Assembly: GCF_025506355.1 (NCBI RefSeq)
Contig: NZ_JANZYP010000050.1
Location: 1-64,000 of the forward strand
Reading direction: 5' to 3'
From: Sphaerisporangium corydalis
GTDB lineage: Bacteria > Actinomycetota > Actinomycetes > Streptosporangiales > Streptosporangiaceae
DNA: 64,000 nt
The notes below the pieces were generated by a model, which worked only from the letters and a program-made list of their open reading frames with translations, ran no database searches and was not told the origin of the DNA. The position numbers were made by a program, and so were the translations under genes. This document shows positions 7,856 through 16,854 of this stretch, in pieces; position 1 is the first letter of the stretch, and each line of letters opens with the position of its first letter.

Positions 7856-10831
7856 CTATGTCCCAGGCGACCCTATATCTTCGCAGCGGAGGGCAGACGG
7901 GTCCGCGGGCGGCCTGGCGCGGAGCAGTTCGCGGGCGTTGTGGCGGGCGAGGTTCCACCCGGTCCACGGCTCGGGTTCGCCCAGCTCGCCGACGATGGGC
8001 ATCCGCCGCAGCAGGCAGCTTCGCAGTGGTTCCGGCAGCGCGTCCACGGCGGGCACCGCCTCGGCCCCGAGGTCGATGAGGTAATCCACGTCGAGGCCCG
8101 TGACGCCGCGGTCGTGCAACTGGTTCTCGGCCACCCGCAGGTCGGGGTTCCAGGCGGCGAAGGCCACCAGCGACAGCCCGGTCACCAGCACCAGCAGGCG
8201 CGGCAGCCAGGCCGCCCCCCGGCCCGCCAGCCGCAGGCCGCCCGCCGCCAGCACCAGCGCGAAGACGGCGCCGAGCCACCAGATGGCCGCCCCGACCGTG
8301 GCCCGCATCCTCGACAGGCCGTACGCGTCGGTGTACAGGCCCAGCCGGTGCAGGGCCGAGGCGAGGATCACCACGGTGAACGCGCACAGCAGGCCGAGCA
8401 GCCCGGCGAGCAGCAGGCGCTGCCGCCCCTTCGGGGCGATCACGCCGGAGGCAACGGCGACGACGCCCAGGACGAAGACGCTGACCGTGACGAGTTCGAA
8501 GAACCCTGACCTGGCGTACTCCGCGTAGGTGAGCCCGGCGGTCTCCACGACCTTGCGGTTGCCGCCGAACAGTGTGGTGATCTGCACGCCCACGAACAGG
8601 GCGAACAGCAGGTTCAGCGCGACCAGCGGGGTGATCCACAGGGTGCCGTTCACCCGGCCGCGCAGATCGGGCAGGACCGGCTCGACGGGCGGGCGCAGGG
8701 CAACGAGCGTCGCCGCCGCCACCAGCCCGGCGAACACCGCGAAGACGAACAACCGGCTCGGCAGGGTCGAGAACCAGTCAGGTGCGGTGAAAAGGCGGTC
8801 GACGATCGAAGAGAAGACGGCGTCGGCCGAGGCGAAGAGCACCCCGAAGACGACGATCAGGATCGCCGCCAGTGCCGCCCCACCGAGCATGGGCCCGATG
8901 GGGCGGCCCCGGCCGGCCCGTTTCACCGACGCCGACAGGAACCACGGGAGCGGGAAGACGGCGAGGCAGACCGACAGCCCGCCCCTGATCACCCCGAGCC
9001 AGCCGCGTCCGGCTCCCGACAGCGCCAGGGCCGCGATCCCGAACCCCGCGAGCAGCAGGGGGGCGGCCAGCCACATCGAGTCCCGGACCACGACGACGGC
9101 CACCAGCGCGTACGCCACCAGGCCGAAGGCCACCGGCCAGGGGGTGAGCCGGTGGCGCGCGGCGGGGAGCACGGCGGCACCTGCGGCCACGGCCACGAGC
9201 AGGATCGCCAGCCCCGGCGGTCCGAACGGCAGGACGATCGCCGCCAGCAGGCCGACCGCCGACGCCAGCGGCAGCAGGCCGCGCGGCGTCTCGGGCAGGT
9301 CGGGCCTCGGGAACAGCGCGGGCGGGACGTAGTCCCCCGGCGGGCCGCCCGCCCCGGACCTGGCCGGCGGCACGCGGTCCGCCACCGCTGGAGGGGACGA
9401 CGGCACGGGGTCCGCCGCCGGACGGGACGGCCCCTGAGCCTGGCCCGCCACCGGACGGGACGACACCAGCACCCGGTCCCCGGCCGATGAGGACGACGCC
9501 GGCACACGGTCCCCGGCCGGAGGGGACGACACCAGCACACGGTCCCCGGCCGGAGGGGACGACACCAGCACCCGGTCCCCCGCCGGACGGGACGGCGACG
9601 GCACACCGTCACCCGCCGGACGAGACGGCGACGGCGACGGCGCACCGTCCGCCGCCGTACCCGGCGACGACGGCACGTCCGCCATCAGCCGGGAAGGCGC
9701 CGCATGGCCGGGCGGCGGCGTGACGGCCTCCGGCGAGGCGGGGACTGGCCGTTCCTCGGGCGGGGGCTCGTGGGCCACCCGAGGCGGATCGGTGGCCTCG
9801 GCCGGCTCGGGCTCGCCGAGCGGATCTTCCGGTGCGCCGTCCATGGCGGTCATCCTTCCTGGCAGGTCGACGACCATTCGGCAGCCGGCCGGGGAGTCGG
9901 CGACCCTGATCGAGCCGCCGTGCAGTTCGACGATCTCCTTGACGATGGCCAGGCCCAGCCCCGCGCCGCCCGCCCGCGCGGCGTCCAGGCGGGAGAACCG
10001 CTCGAACACCCGGGGACGTTCGGGCGCCGGGATGCCGGGTCCCTCGTCGGTCACGCTGAGCCGTACGCCCGCCCCCTCGGGCCGTGCCTCCAGCCGGACG
10101 GTCCCGCCGGGCGGGCTGTGCCGCACGCCGTTGTCCAGCAGGTTGGCCAGCACCTGACCGAGCAGGGCGGGGTCGGCGTCGACCCCGAGCCGGGGCGACA
10201 CCGCGCTCGACAGCCGCACGTCGTCGCGCGCGAGGCCCGCCTCCCGTACGGCCTGGCGGCACAGCGGCTCCAGGTCCACCGGTTCCGGCTCGATGGGCCG
10301 GGCGCCGGAGTCCAGCCGTGACAGGTCCAGAAGCTGGGCCACCAGGCGGCCGAGGCGTTCGGCCTGGTCGAGTGCCGTGCTCAGGGTCGCGGTGTCGGGC
10401 TCGGAGACGCCGTCGACCAGGTTCTCCAGCAGCGCGCGCAGCCCGGTGATGGGCGTACGCAGCTCGTGGCTCACGTTGGCCACCAGCTCGCGGCGCTGCC
10501 GGTCCACCTCGCCGAGGTCGGCCGCCATGGCGTTGAAGGCCCGCGCCAGCTCGCCCACCTCGTCGCGGGAGCTGGCGCTGACCCGCATGCCGTAGCGGCC
10601 CTTGGCGATGGTCTGCGCGGCGGCGGCCATCTCGCGCAGCGGCCTGGTCATGCCCCGGCCGAGGAGCTGGACCGCCCCGAGGCTGAGCAGCGCCGCGAGG
10701 CCCATGCGCACGAACGGGACGACGCCGAGCCAGCGCCCGTACTCGTTGAGGGCGAAGGCGGTGGCGACGGCCAGCAGGATGACCAGGCCGAACTTGACCT
10801 TGATCCGGCCGAGGAAGTCGAGCGGCCTCAC
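7856..10831 (-). CDS. Sensor histidine kinase in one frame with a DUF4153/DUF4173-like polytopic membrane protein
   Basis: One uninterrupted 991-residue frame. Residues 1-330 are a complete OmpR-type kinase: two transmembrane segments, a HAMP region after RPLREMAAAAQ, the phospho-acceptor box VANVSHELRTPITG, an N box LANLLDNGVRHSP, then DEGPGIP and GAGLGLAIVKEIVELHGG. Residues about 330-495 are a Pro/Ser/Ala-rich linker with 11-residue tandem repeats. The remainder has about ten hydrophobic segments and the C-terminal pattern of DUF4153/DUF4173 proteins (family name from memory). A consensus ribosome site and ATG lie at the junction, so the membrane protein may also be made separately. The response regulator gene lies 28 bp upstream. 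The signal sensed is unknown. Confidence 0.85.
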   Translation of the reverse strand: MRPLDFLGRIKVKFGLVILLAVATAFALNEYGRWLGVVPFVRMGLAALLSLGAVQLLGRGMTRPLREMAAAAQTIAKGRYGMRVSASSRDEVGELARAFNAMAADLGEVDRQRRELVANVSHELRTPITGLRALLENLVDGVSEPDTATLSTALDQAERLGRLVAQLLDLSRLDSGARPIEPEPVDLEPLCRQAVREAGLARDDVRLSSAVSPRLGVDADPALLGQVLANLLDNGVRHSPPGGTVRLEARPEGAGVRLSVTDEGPGIPAPERPRVFERFSRLDAARAGGAGLGLAIVKEIVELHGGSIRVADSPAGCRMVVDLPGRMTAMDGAPEDPLGEPEPAEATDPPRVAHEPPPEERPVPASPEAVTPPPGHAAPSRLMADVPSSPGTAADGAPSPSPSRPAGDGVPSPSRPAGDRVLVSSPPAGDRVLVSSPPAGDRVPASSSSAGDRVLVSSRPVAGQAQGPSRPAADPVPSSPPAVADRVPPARSGAGGPPGDYVPPALFPRPDLPETPRGLLPLASAVGLLAAIVLPFGPPGLAILLVAVAAGAAVLPAARHRLTPWPVAFGLVAYALVAVVVVRDSMWLAAPLLLAGFGIAALALSGAGRGWLGVIRGGLSVCLAVFPLPWFLSASVKRAGRGRPIGPMLGGAALAAILIVVFGVLFASADAVFSSIVDRLFTAPDWFSTLPSRLFVFAVFAGLVAAATLVALRPPVEPVLPDLRGRVNGTLWITPLVALNLLFALFVGVQITTLFGGNRKVVETAGLTYAEYARSGFFELVTVSVFVLGVVAVASGVIAPKGRQRLLLAGLLGLLCAFTVVILASALHRLGLYTDAYGLSRMRATVGAAIWWLGAVFALVLAAGGLRLAGRGAAWLPRLLVLVTGLSLVAFAAWNPDLRVAENQLHDRGVTGLDVDYLIDLGAEAVPAVDALPEPLRSCLLRRMPIVGELGEPEPWTGWNLARHNARELLRARPPADPSALRCEDIGSPGT
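9449..9650 (-). repeat. 33-bp tandem repeats encoding an 11-residue linker repeat
   Basis: Five to six tandem units of 33 bp encode variants of AGDRVLVSSPP in the linker between kinase and membrane domains. The two central units are nearly identical at DNA level, which implies recent unit duplication. The resulting linker is low-complexity and probably disordered. Confidence 0.75.
9842..9860 (-). promoter_or_regulatory. Internal ribosome binding site and start inside the kinase/membrane frame
   Basis: AGGAAGG (9860-9854) is followed after 9 nt by an in-frame ATG (9844-9842) that begins MDGAPEDPLG. The position falls exactly where a free-standing kinase would normally end. Translation from here would give a 662-residue DUF4153/DUF4173-like protein without the kinase. 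Confidence 0.5.
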
Positions 10832-10859
10832 GACGCCGCCCGCGCACGGCCCGGCCGCC

Positions 10860-11543
10860 TCACGGCTTGACCAGGGCGTAGCCGACGCCGTGCACCGTGC
10901 GGACGATCCCCGAGCCGAGCTTGCGGCGCAGCGCGCGGACGTGGCTGTCGACGGTGCGGGTGGCGGCGGCCTCGGAGAAGCCCCAGATGTCGGAGAGCAG
11001 CCGTTCGCGCTCGAAGACGTGGCCGGGGCGTTCCGCGAGGCGTCTGAGCAGGTCGAACTCGGTGCGGGTCAGCCGGGCCTCGGCCCCGCCCACGAAGACC
11101 CTGCGTTCGGCGGTGTTGATCTCGACGGTGCCGACGCGGATCACCGTGTCCTCGTGGGCGAGCTGGACCGCCCGCTCGACCCTGCGGAGCAGGGCGTGGA
11201 TCCTGGCGACCAGCTCGCGCATGCTGAACGGCTTGGTGAGGTAGTCGTCCGCGCCGACGCCGAGCCCGACGAGCAGGTCGGTCTCCTCGCCGAGCGCGGT
11301 CAGCATCAGCACCGGGACGGGCCGGGCGGCCTGCATGCGCCGGCACACCTCGACGCCGTCCAGGCCGGGCAGCAGCCGGTCGAGGATCACCAGGTCGGGC
11401 TCGGCCTTGGCGTAGGCCACGAGGGCCTGCTCGCCGTCGCCGGCCACGCGGACCTCGAAGCCCTCGGAGAGCAGCCGGCTCCGCAGAGCCGACGCGATGG
11501 TGCTGTCGTCCTCGACGACGAGGATGCGCCGCTGGTCTGTCAC
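10860..11543 (-). CDS. OmpR/PhoB-family response regulator
   Basis: 227-residue regulator. The receiver domain (residues 6-118) has the acidic pocket VVEDD, the phospho-acceptor Asp in VILDRLLPGLDG, the conserved Thr in LMLTA and the Lys in DYLTKPF. The C-terminal winged helix (about 130-225) has LTRTEFDLLRRLAERPGHVF and RTVDSHVRALRRKLG with the terminal hairpin RTVHGVGYAL. It is the first gene of the unit with the kinase downstream (28-bp gap) and is almost certainly its cognate partner. It is divergent from the acetyltransferase gene, with only 81 bp between start codons. The target genes are unknown. Confidence 0.93.
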   Translation of the reverse strand: MTDQRRILVVEDDSTIASALRSRLLSEGFEVRVAGDGEQALVAYAKAEPDLVILDRLLPGLDGVEVCRRMQAARPVPVLMLTALGEETDLLVGLGVGADDYLTKPFSMRELVARIHALLRRVERAVQLAHEDTVIRVGTVEINTAERRVFVGGAEARLTRTEFDLLRRLAERPGHVFERERLLSDIWGFSEAAATRTVDSHVRALRRKLGSGIVRTVHGVGYALVKP

Positions 11544-11624
11544 GCACGTAAGGTTAGGGCGGTCTCGTGCAGACTCTTCCGGGCAAGATGTGCAGATCCC
11601 ATGCAGTCTTGATTAGCTTCGTCC

Positions 11625-12518
11625 GTGACACGATCCCTGGACGTTCCCGCGTATCTCAACCGCCTCGGGCTGGGTGGTCTCGCCGGTCCGCCGAGCGTGG
11701 AGTCGCTGGTGCGGCTGCACACCGCGCACGTCGAGCGCGTGCCGTACGAGTTCTTCCACATCTGGCTGGGCCGGCACACGACGGTGGACCCGGTGGAGTC
11801 GGCCGGGCGGGTCTTCCTCGGCCGGGGCGGCTACTGCTTCCACCTCAACGGCGCCTTCGCGCTGCTGCTGGAGGAGCTGGGCTACCAGGTGACCCGCCAC
11901 AACGGGGTGCCGAGGTCGCTGGCCGGGCACACCGGCCACCATGTCGCGCTGACCGTGTCCGGGCTGCCGTCGCACCGCTGCCCGGACGGCGTCTGGTTCG
12001 TCGACGTCGGGCTCGGCGACGGGATCCACGAGCCGCTCCCCCTGGTCGAGGGCATCTACCGGCAGGGGCCGTTCCAGTACCGGCTGCGGCGTTCTGACCT
12101 CGAGCCGGGCGGCTGGCGCTTCGACCACGACCCGCGCGGCAGCTTCCACCGGATGGACTTCCGCCCCGAGGCGGCCGTGATGTCGCAGTTCAAGGACATG
12201 CACACGTACCTGTCGACGTCGCGGGACACGGCGTTCTGGCACGTGCTGACCGTGCAGCGGCGCGACGCCGCCGGGGTGGACTGCGTCCGCGGCCTGGTGC
12301 TGAGCCGCATCGGCTCGGCGGAGGGGTCGTCGGTGCTTTCCGGCCGGCGCGACTACTTCGAGGCGCTGGCCGACATCTTCGGCCTGACCCTGGACGACGT
12401 CACCCCCGGGGAGAAGGACGCCCTGTGGGGGCGGCTGAGCGAGTCGCACGAGAAGTGGCTCGCGTCGGCCGCCCCCCGGACGGACCTCACCGGCCCCGCG
12501 TCGCCGGTGTCGGCCTGA
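11625..12518 (+). CDS. Arylamine N-acetyltransferase
   Basis: 297-residue cytosolic enzyme that transfers acetyl or acyl groups from CoA to arylamines or hydrazines by a ping-pong mechanism. The Cys-His-Asp triad is visible: Cys71 in RGGYCFHLNGAF, His106 in GHTGHHVAL and Asp127 in WFVDVGLGDG. The length is slightly above the usual 270-285 residues of bacterial NATs. The GTG start lies just after the short divergent spacer shared with the response regulator gene. In actinomycetes NAT homologues also serve as amide synthases in ansamycin clusters, but no such cluster is present here, so a detoxification or lipid-linked housekeeping role is more likely. Confidence 0.92.
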   Translation: MTRSLDVPAYLNRLGLGGLAGPPSVESLVRLHTAHVERVPYEFFHIWLGRHTTVDPVESAGRVFLGRGGYCFHLNGAFALLLEELGYQVTRHNGVPRSLAGHTGHHVALTVSGLPSHRCPDGVWFVDVGLGDGIHEPLPLVEGIYRQGPFQYRLRRSDLEPGGWRFDHDPRGSFHRMDFRPEAAVMSQFKDMHTYLSTSRDTAFWHVLTVQRRDAAGVDCVRGLVLSRIGSAEGSSVLSGRRDYFEALADIFGLTLDDVTPGEKDALWGRLSESHEKWLASAAPRTDLTGPASPVSA

Positions 12519-12591
12519 GGCCGGGCACGGGGCCCACGGCCGGTCGGGGGGTGATCGGCGCGCGGAGCCTCAGCAGAAAACGGGCGGAGCC

Positions 12592-13836
12592 TCAGCAGGC
12601 GATGGGCGCGGAGCCGAAGGCCACGTCGTCGAACCACAGCGTGTCCGCGTCGCCCCCGTAGCTCTCCCAGCCGAGCCGCAGGGTCGCCGGGCGCGGCGGG
12701 GTGGTGCGGCTGAGCCACTGGGAGTCGACGTCGCGGGTGGGCGTCGTGTCGAGGTGCAGGCCGGCGACCTCCTGGTCGTCCACGTAGGTGCTCATCGCCT
12801 GCTTGGTGGTGTCGATCTGGTACCGCAGGCAGACCCAGCGGCCGGTGGCCAGCGGCGTGCTCAGCGCGACGCCGGTCGGGCTCTGCTCGGGCAGGGTGGC
12901 GTCGTCGAACTCGCGGTTCCACTGCAGGGCGCCGTTCTGGCCGCCGACGCGCAGGTCCTTGTTGCCGTTCGCCGCGTCGGCCATCGTGATCATGGTGACG
13001 TGCGAGGCGGGGAGCGTGGTGGTGTGCCGTACCCACATGCGCGCGTAGACCACCGGGCCGGTCGAGGAGACGGTCTTGGTGGTGGCCGCGAAGACGTGGT
13101 TGCAGTACCCGCCTCCGCCGTTCACCCGGAGCGAACGGGAGCCGCTGTGGACGGTGGCGGTGTCGATCGTGGCGGTGCCGGTGCCCTGGCAGCTCGGGGT
13201 GACGACCTGCCAGTCACCGCTCGGCGTGCCGCCCGCCTGGTCCTCGAACCCCGAGCAGACCACGGCCCCCGAGCAGCCCGCCGGCACCGAGGGCGTCGGC
13301 GTGGGCGTCGGGGTCACCGTGGGGGTGGGGGTGGGGGTCACGGGCGGGGTGGACGGGCCGGAGCCGTTGCAGGAGACGCCGTTGAGGGAGAAGTCCGCGG
13401 GGACCGGGTTGGCCGACGTCCAGGTGCCCTGGAAGCCGAAGGAGGTGGAGCCACCGGTCGGCAGGGAGCCGTTGTAGGGCAGGTTGACCGCGCTCACCGA
13501 GGTGCCGGACTGGGTGACCGCGGCGTTCCAGGCGGAGGTGACCCGCTGGCCGGCGGCGAAGGTCCACCGGAGGTCCCAGGCGGACACCGCGGGGCCGAGC
13601 TCGGTCACGGTGACCGAGGCGGTGAACCCGCCGCCCCACTGGTTCACGGTGTAGTCCACCCGGCAGGCGGGGTCGGCGGCCGAGGCGGCGCGCGCGGGGA
13701 TCAGGACGGCGGCGACGGCGAGCAGGGTGGCCACGACGGCGAGGAGCTCCCGCATCGTGTACTGCCGGAACCAGGCCGGCCCCGCCGGCGACGGCCAGGG
13801 CGGCGGGAACGGGCGGCCGTCGGGGGGAGCACTCAT
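12592..13836 (-). CDS. Secreted CBM2 protein with Cip1-like (glucuronan-lyase-fold) domain
   Basis: 414-residue secreted modular protein. After a signal peptide (hydrophobic stretch near residues 28-50) comes a CBM2 cellulose-binding module (CRVDYTVNQWGGGFTASVTV ... NGVSC). A Thr-Pro linker follows, then a 225-residue domain resembling fungal Cip1: DWQVVTPSCQGTGTATIDT, HVTMITMADAANGNKDLR, NREFDDATLPEQSP, and LGWESYGGDADTLWFDDV. Trichoderma Cip1 is co-induced with cellulases and has a lyase-like fold with activity reported on glucuronan. A perfect CebR-type box lies 36 bp before the start, so induction by cello-oligosaccharides is likely. MSAPP... versus a later ATG (MRELLAVV) remains open as start. 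Confidence 0.87.
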   Translation of the reverse strand: MSAPPDGRPFPPPWPSPAGPAWFRQYTMRELLAVVATLLAVAAVLIPARAASAADPACRVDYTVNQWGGGFTASVTVTELGPAVSAWDLRWTFAAGQRVTSAWNAAVTQSGTSVSAVNLPYNGSLPTGGSTSFGFQGTWTSANPVPADFSLNGVSCNGSGPSTPPVTPTPTPTVTPTPTPTPSVPAGCSGAVVCSGFEDQAGGTPSGDWQVVTPSCQGTGTATIDTATVHSGSRSLRVNGGGGYCNHVFAATTKTVSSTGPVVYARMWVRHTTTLPASHVTMITMADAANGNKDLRVGGQNGALQWNREFDDATLPEQSPTGVALSTPLATGRWVCLRYQIDTTKQAMSTYVDDQEVAGLHLDTTPTRDVDSQWLSRTTPPRPATLRLGWESYGGDADTLWFDDVAFGSAPIAC

Positions 13837-13871
13837 GGGATCGCTCGCTTTCTGCGGAGGCTCTCGAAGGA

Positions 13872-13885
13872 TGGGAGCGCTCCCA
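13872..13885. promoter_or_regulatory. CebR-type operator TGGGAGCGCTCCCA
   Basis: Perfect 14-bp palindrome identical to the consensus box bound by CebR, the LacI-family repressor of cellulose and cellobiose genes in Streptomyces. It sits 36 bp upstream of the CBM2-Cip1-like gene. No cebR gene is seen in the window apart from the LacI-type gene at 5.5 kb, whose own sites differ (GAGAGCGCTCTC). Confidence 0.85.
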
Positions 13886-14023
13886 CGCGTCGGGCCGGGA
13901 CCACTCGCCGCACTCGACCGCCGATCGTTCCCCCCGCGCGCCCGGGTGTCAACGACACCGGCGTCCCGCGCCCGCCGACCTCGCGGATCGCGGGAACGAG
14001 CTGAATATTTCAGCTCGCGGGGC

Positions 14024-15670
14024 TCAGAACCGCTCGCGCAGCTCCCGCTTGAGGATCTTGCCGAGCGCGTTGCGCGGCAGGCCCTCGACGATCTCCAGCC
14101 GCTCGGGCAGCTTGTAGGAGGCGATGCCCTTCTCGCGCAGGAAGGCCACGATCGAGGCGAGGTCGACGTCCCCCCGGGGCGCCACGACGGCGCACACCTT
14201 CTCCCCCAGCACCTCGTCGGGGTACCCGATGACCGCCACCTCCACGACGGACGGGTGCGCGGCCAGCAGCGACTCCAGCTCGGCGGGCGCGATGTTCATG
14301 CCGCCCCGGATGACCAGGTCCTTGGCACGGTCGACGTACCGCAGGTAACGCCCGCCGGGACCGTCGATCTCGAACACGTCGCCGGTCATGAGGTAGCCGT
14401 CCTCGTCGAACGGGTCGGCGGCGGCCGTGCCGGCGAGGTAGCCGGCGAAGACGGTCGGCCCGGACAGGCGCAGCTCCCCCGGCCGTCCCGGCTCGGTGAC
14501 CTCCTCGCCGGTCGTGGGGTCCACGAGCTTCACGCGCGTGGCGGCCAGCGTCGCCGGGCCGCCGGGGACGCCCGGCCTCGGGAAGAAGCGCGCCCGCTCC
14601 TCGGGGTCGGGGATGTTCACCGGGTCGGACAGCAGCGCGATGCCCTCGTTGGAGCCGAAGAAGTTGATGATGGAGATGCCGTAGCGGTCCTGCCAGCCCT
14701 TGACCATCCACGGCGGCAGGGGCGCCGACCCCGAGCCGACGCGGGTCAGCGAGGAGATGTCGTAGCGGTCGAGCATCTCCGGCTTCTGCAGCAGCATCGT
14801 GAGCAGCGCCGGCGGGGCCAGGGTGTAGGTGACGCGTTCCTCGGTGATCTGGTCGAGGTAGACGAGCAGGTCGAACGGGTGGTGCTGCACCATCTGGAAG
14901 CCGGTGCGCAACCAGGGCAGGAAGACCCCGCCGATGCCGGCCATGTTCACCATGGGGAACGGGTTCAGCACCACGTCGTCGCCGGTCAGCGCGGGTGCGG
15001 CGGTGGTGTTGGACTCGACGGCGAACCAGTCGTAGTGGCACCGCGGCACGCCCTTCGGCGTCGCCTCGGTGCCGGAGGTCCAGCAGATGGTCACGCAGTC
15101 GTTCGGGTCGGTCTCCAGGCCCTTGAGGTGCGCGGCGAGCAGGCCGGGGTCGGCGGTCGCCGTCGCGAGGTCCCCCGCCGGGTCGCCCCAGGCGAGCACG
15201 AGCGGGGGCGCGGGCAGCTCCAGCCTGCGGACGATCTCGGCGTTGTCGCGGTCGCCGACGCGCTCGGCGGTCACCAGTACCTTGGCGCCCGACAGGGGGA
15301 TCACCTGCGCCAGCTCGTACTCGCGGTACTGCACCGGCAGCGGCGTGACCACGGCGCCGATCCTGGCCACCGCGAGGAAGGCGATGGCCAGCTCGACGCT
15401 GTTGGGAAGCTGGACCGCGACCACCTCGCCCTGGGCGACGCCGGCCTCCAGCAGGACCGCGGCCACCCTGTCGACCTCAGCGCCCAGCTCGGCCCAGGTC
15501 AGCCGCCTGGCGGGGCCGTCCATCAGGCTGGGCTTGTTGAGCGGGTCGACGATCGCGACCGCCGAGGGCCGCGCGCCGACCTGGTCCTGGAACAGCCGGT
15601 CCACCGTGTCGCCGGTCCACCATCCACCTGAGGTGAAGTGGTCGACGTGCTGTTTCGCGTGCAGCCTCAT
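14024..15670 (-). CDS. AMP-forming acyl-CoA (possibly aryl-CoA) ligase
   Basis: About 548 residues of the ANL superfamily. It activates a carboxylic acid with ATP and joins it to CoA. Motifs are the P-loop CWTSGTEATPKGVPR, FFGSNEG (A5), YLMTGDVFEIDG (A7), YVDRAKDLVIRGGMNIAPAE (A8) and the catalytic Lys in LPRNALGKILKREL (A10). The start at 15670 is favoured because GGAG lies 5 nt before it. It precedes the Cip1-like gene on the same strand and follows the HxlR-type regulator by 117 bp. The nearby carotenoid-oxygenase-family gene hints at cleavage of a stilbene- or carotenoid-like substrate to an acid that is then activated (inference). Confidence 0.87.
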   Translation of the reverse strand: MRLHAKQHVDHFTSGGWWTGDTVDRLFQDQVGARPSAVAIVDPLNKPSLMDGPARRLTWAELGAEVDRVAAVLLEAGVAQGEVVAVQLPNSVELAIAFLAVARIGAVVTPLPVQYREYELAQVIPLSGAKVLVTAERVGDRDNAEIVRRLELPAPPLVLAWGDPAGDLATATADPGLLAAHLKGLETDPNDCVTICWTSGTEATPKGVPRCHYDWFAVESNTTAAPALTGDDVVLNPFPMVNMAGIGGVFLPWLRTGFQMVQHHPFDLLVYLDQITEERVTYTLAPPALLTMLLQKPEMLDRYDISSLTRVGSGSAPLPPWMVKGWQDRYGISIINFFGSNEGIALLSDPVNIPDPEERARFFPRPGVPGGPATLAATRVKLVDPTTGEEVTEPGRPGELRLSGPTVFAGYLAGTAAADPFDEDGYLMTGDVFEIDGPGGRYLRYVDRAKDLVIRGGMNIAPAELESLLAAHPSVVEVAVIGYPDEVLGEKVCAVVAPRGDVDLASIVAFLREKGIASYKLPERLEIVEGLPRNALGKILKRELRERF

Positions 15671-15787
15671 CGCGACTCCCATCGTGGTGGAGCGACACTA
15701 TGAAGACAGAAGCTAGCTGGTCAATGGCGATCGGGCACATCATGTCCGCGAACCCGCCACGGACCGCCCGGGGGTCACCGCGCCCGG

Positions 15788-16744
15788 CTACCGGCCACCG
15801 TGCGCGGACATGTCGAAGTGGACCTCCCGGCGCTCCAGCGCCCCGTCGCACACCTGGCAGAGCAGGACGGGCCGCAGCCCCGCGCCGCAGGGCTTGTGGG
15901 TGATGGTGAGGCCGGACCCCTCGGGGCCCGGCAGCTCCCGCTGGGCCCAGTCGGTGAGGAAGGCGAAGACCTCGAAGAAGGCCAGGCCCTTGTCGGTGAG
16001 CCGGTAGAGCCGGTAGGAGTCGGTGTGCAGCACGCCCAGCTCGACGAACCGCTTCAGCCGGTCGGTGAGCACCGACGGCGCGATGCCGAGCTCGCCCTGG
16101 AAGTCGACGAAGCGCCGGACGCCGAGGAACGCCGCCGCCAGGACCGTGGTGCTCCAGCGGTCGCCGAGGATCTCCATGGAGTGCGGGCAGTAGCCGAGGA
16201 AGTCGGTGCGGTGGTCGCCGCGCACGGTGCGCCGGTGGTGGCGCGGCATTCCGATGCGGGAGAAGGTGGCGAGCGGCCCGCGATCGGTGTGGGTGTCGCG
16301 GGCGCTCATCGGCTCCTGGCAGACCTCGCACGCCAGGTACGGCCGCGTGGGCCGCCCGCAGGTGTCGTGCGTCAGCGTCAGCAGGCCGGGCCGGTCGGCC
16401 CAGTCGCGCTCCCAGCTGTGGATCGCGACGAGGAAGGCCCACAGGCGCAATCCCATCTCGGTCAGCCGGTACTCGAAGCGGGTGCGGCCGTCGCGGTAGG
16501 CGGCCGGGACCAGGATGCCGTGCCTGACCAGTTCCTTCAGCCGCGCCGCGAGCACGGACTCGGAGATGCCGAGCTGGTCGCGCCAGGCCGCGAAGGTGCG
16601 GACGCGCAGCAGGAACGCTCTTTGGAGTATCAGCAGGACCCAGCGGTCCCCGAGGATGCCCAGCGCGCGCCCTATGGCGCTCAGATCGGTGTCGTCCCCC
16701 GCGGCGGCAGGGGCTCGCGCCCCGGCCTTGACCGCACCGGCCAT
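15788..16744 (-). CDS. Tandem-domain HxlR-type winged-helix regulator
   Basis: About 318 residues containing two consecutive HxlR-like winged helices. Repeat 1 is around ALGILGDRWVLLILQRAFL and repeat 2 around SMEILGDRWSTTVLAAAFLG. Each ends with a Cys-bearing tail (RPYLACEVCQEPMSARDTH and RPVLLCQVCDGALERREVH). Most HxlR proteins are about 120-150 residues and dimerise; this is a covalent duplicate that could act as an intramolecular dimer. The start at 16744 has AAGGAG 9 nt upstream. It is divergent from the carotenoid oxygenase gene and upstream of the acyl-CoA ligase, so it probably controls one or both. Confidence 0.88.
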   Translation of the reverse strand: MAGAVKAGARAPAAAGDDTDLSAIGRALGILGDRWVLLILQRAFLLRVRTFAAWRDQLGISESVLAARLKELVRHGILVPAAYRDGRTRFEYRLTEMGLRLWAFLVAIHSWERDWADRPGLLTLTHDTCGRPTRPYLACEVCQEPMSARDTHTDRGPLATFSRIGMPRHHRRTVRGDHRTDFLGYCPHSMEILGDRWSTTVLAAAFLGVRRFVDFQGELGIAPSVLTDRLKRFVELGVLHTDSYRLYRLTDKGLAFFEVFAFLTDWAQRELPGPEGSGLTITHKPCGAGLRPVLLCQVCDGALERREVHFDMSAHGGR

Positions 16745-16854
16745 GACCGGCAACTCCTTGGTGCTCACCGCGTCAACTCTAAACAGGGCGCGCGGTGGCC
16801 GGGCCCGCCGGCCGCTCGTTGACTCGCTGACTTTTATTATCGTAGTTTCCAGGC

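Noticed and set aside
11625-12518. NAT gene as an ansamycin amide synthase marker of a biosynthetic cluster
   Set aside because: No polyketide synthase or AHBA genes are in the window; neighbours are regulatory and carbohydrate genes.
12562-12600. Direct repeat of CGGAGCCTCAGCAG at the end of the Cip1-like gene
   Set aside because: Only two short copies, one including the stop codon; probably a local slippage duplication without function.
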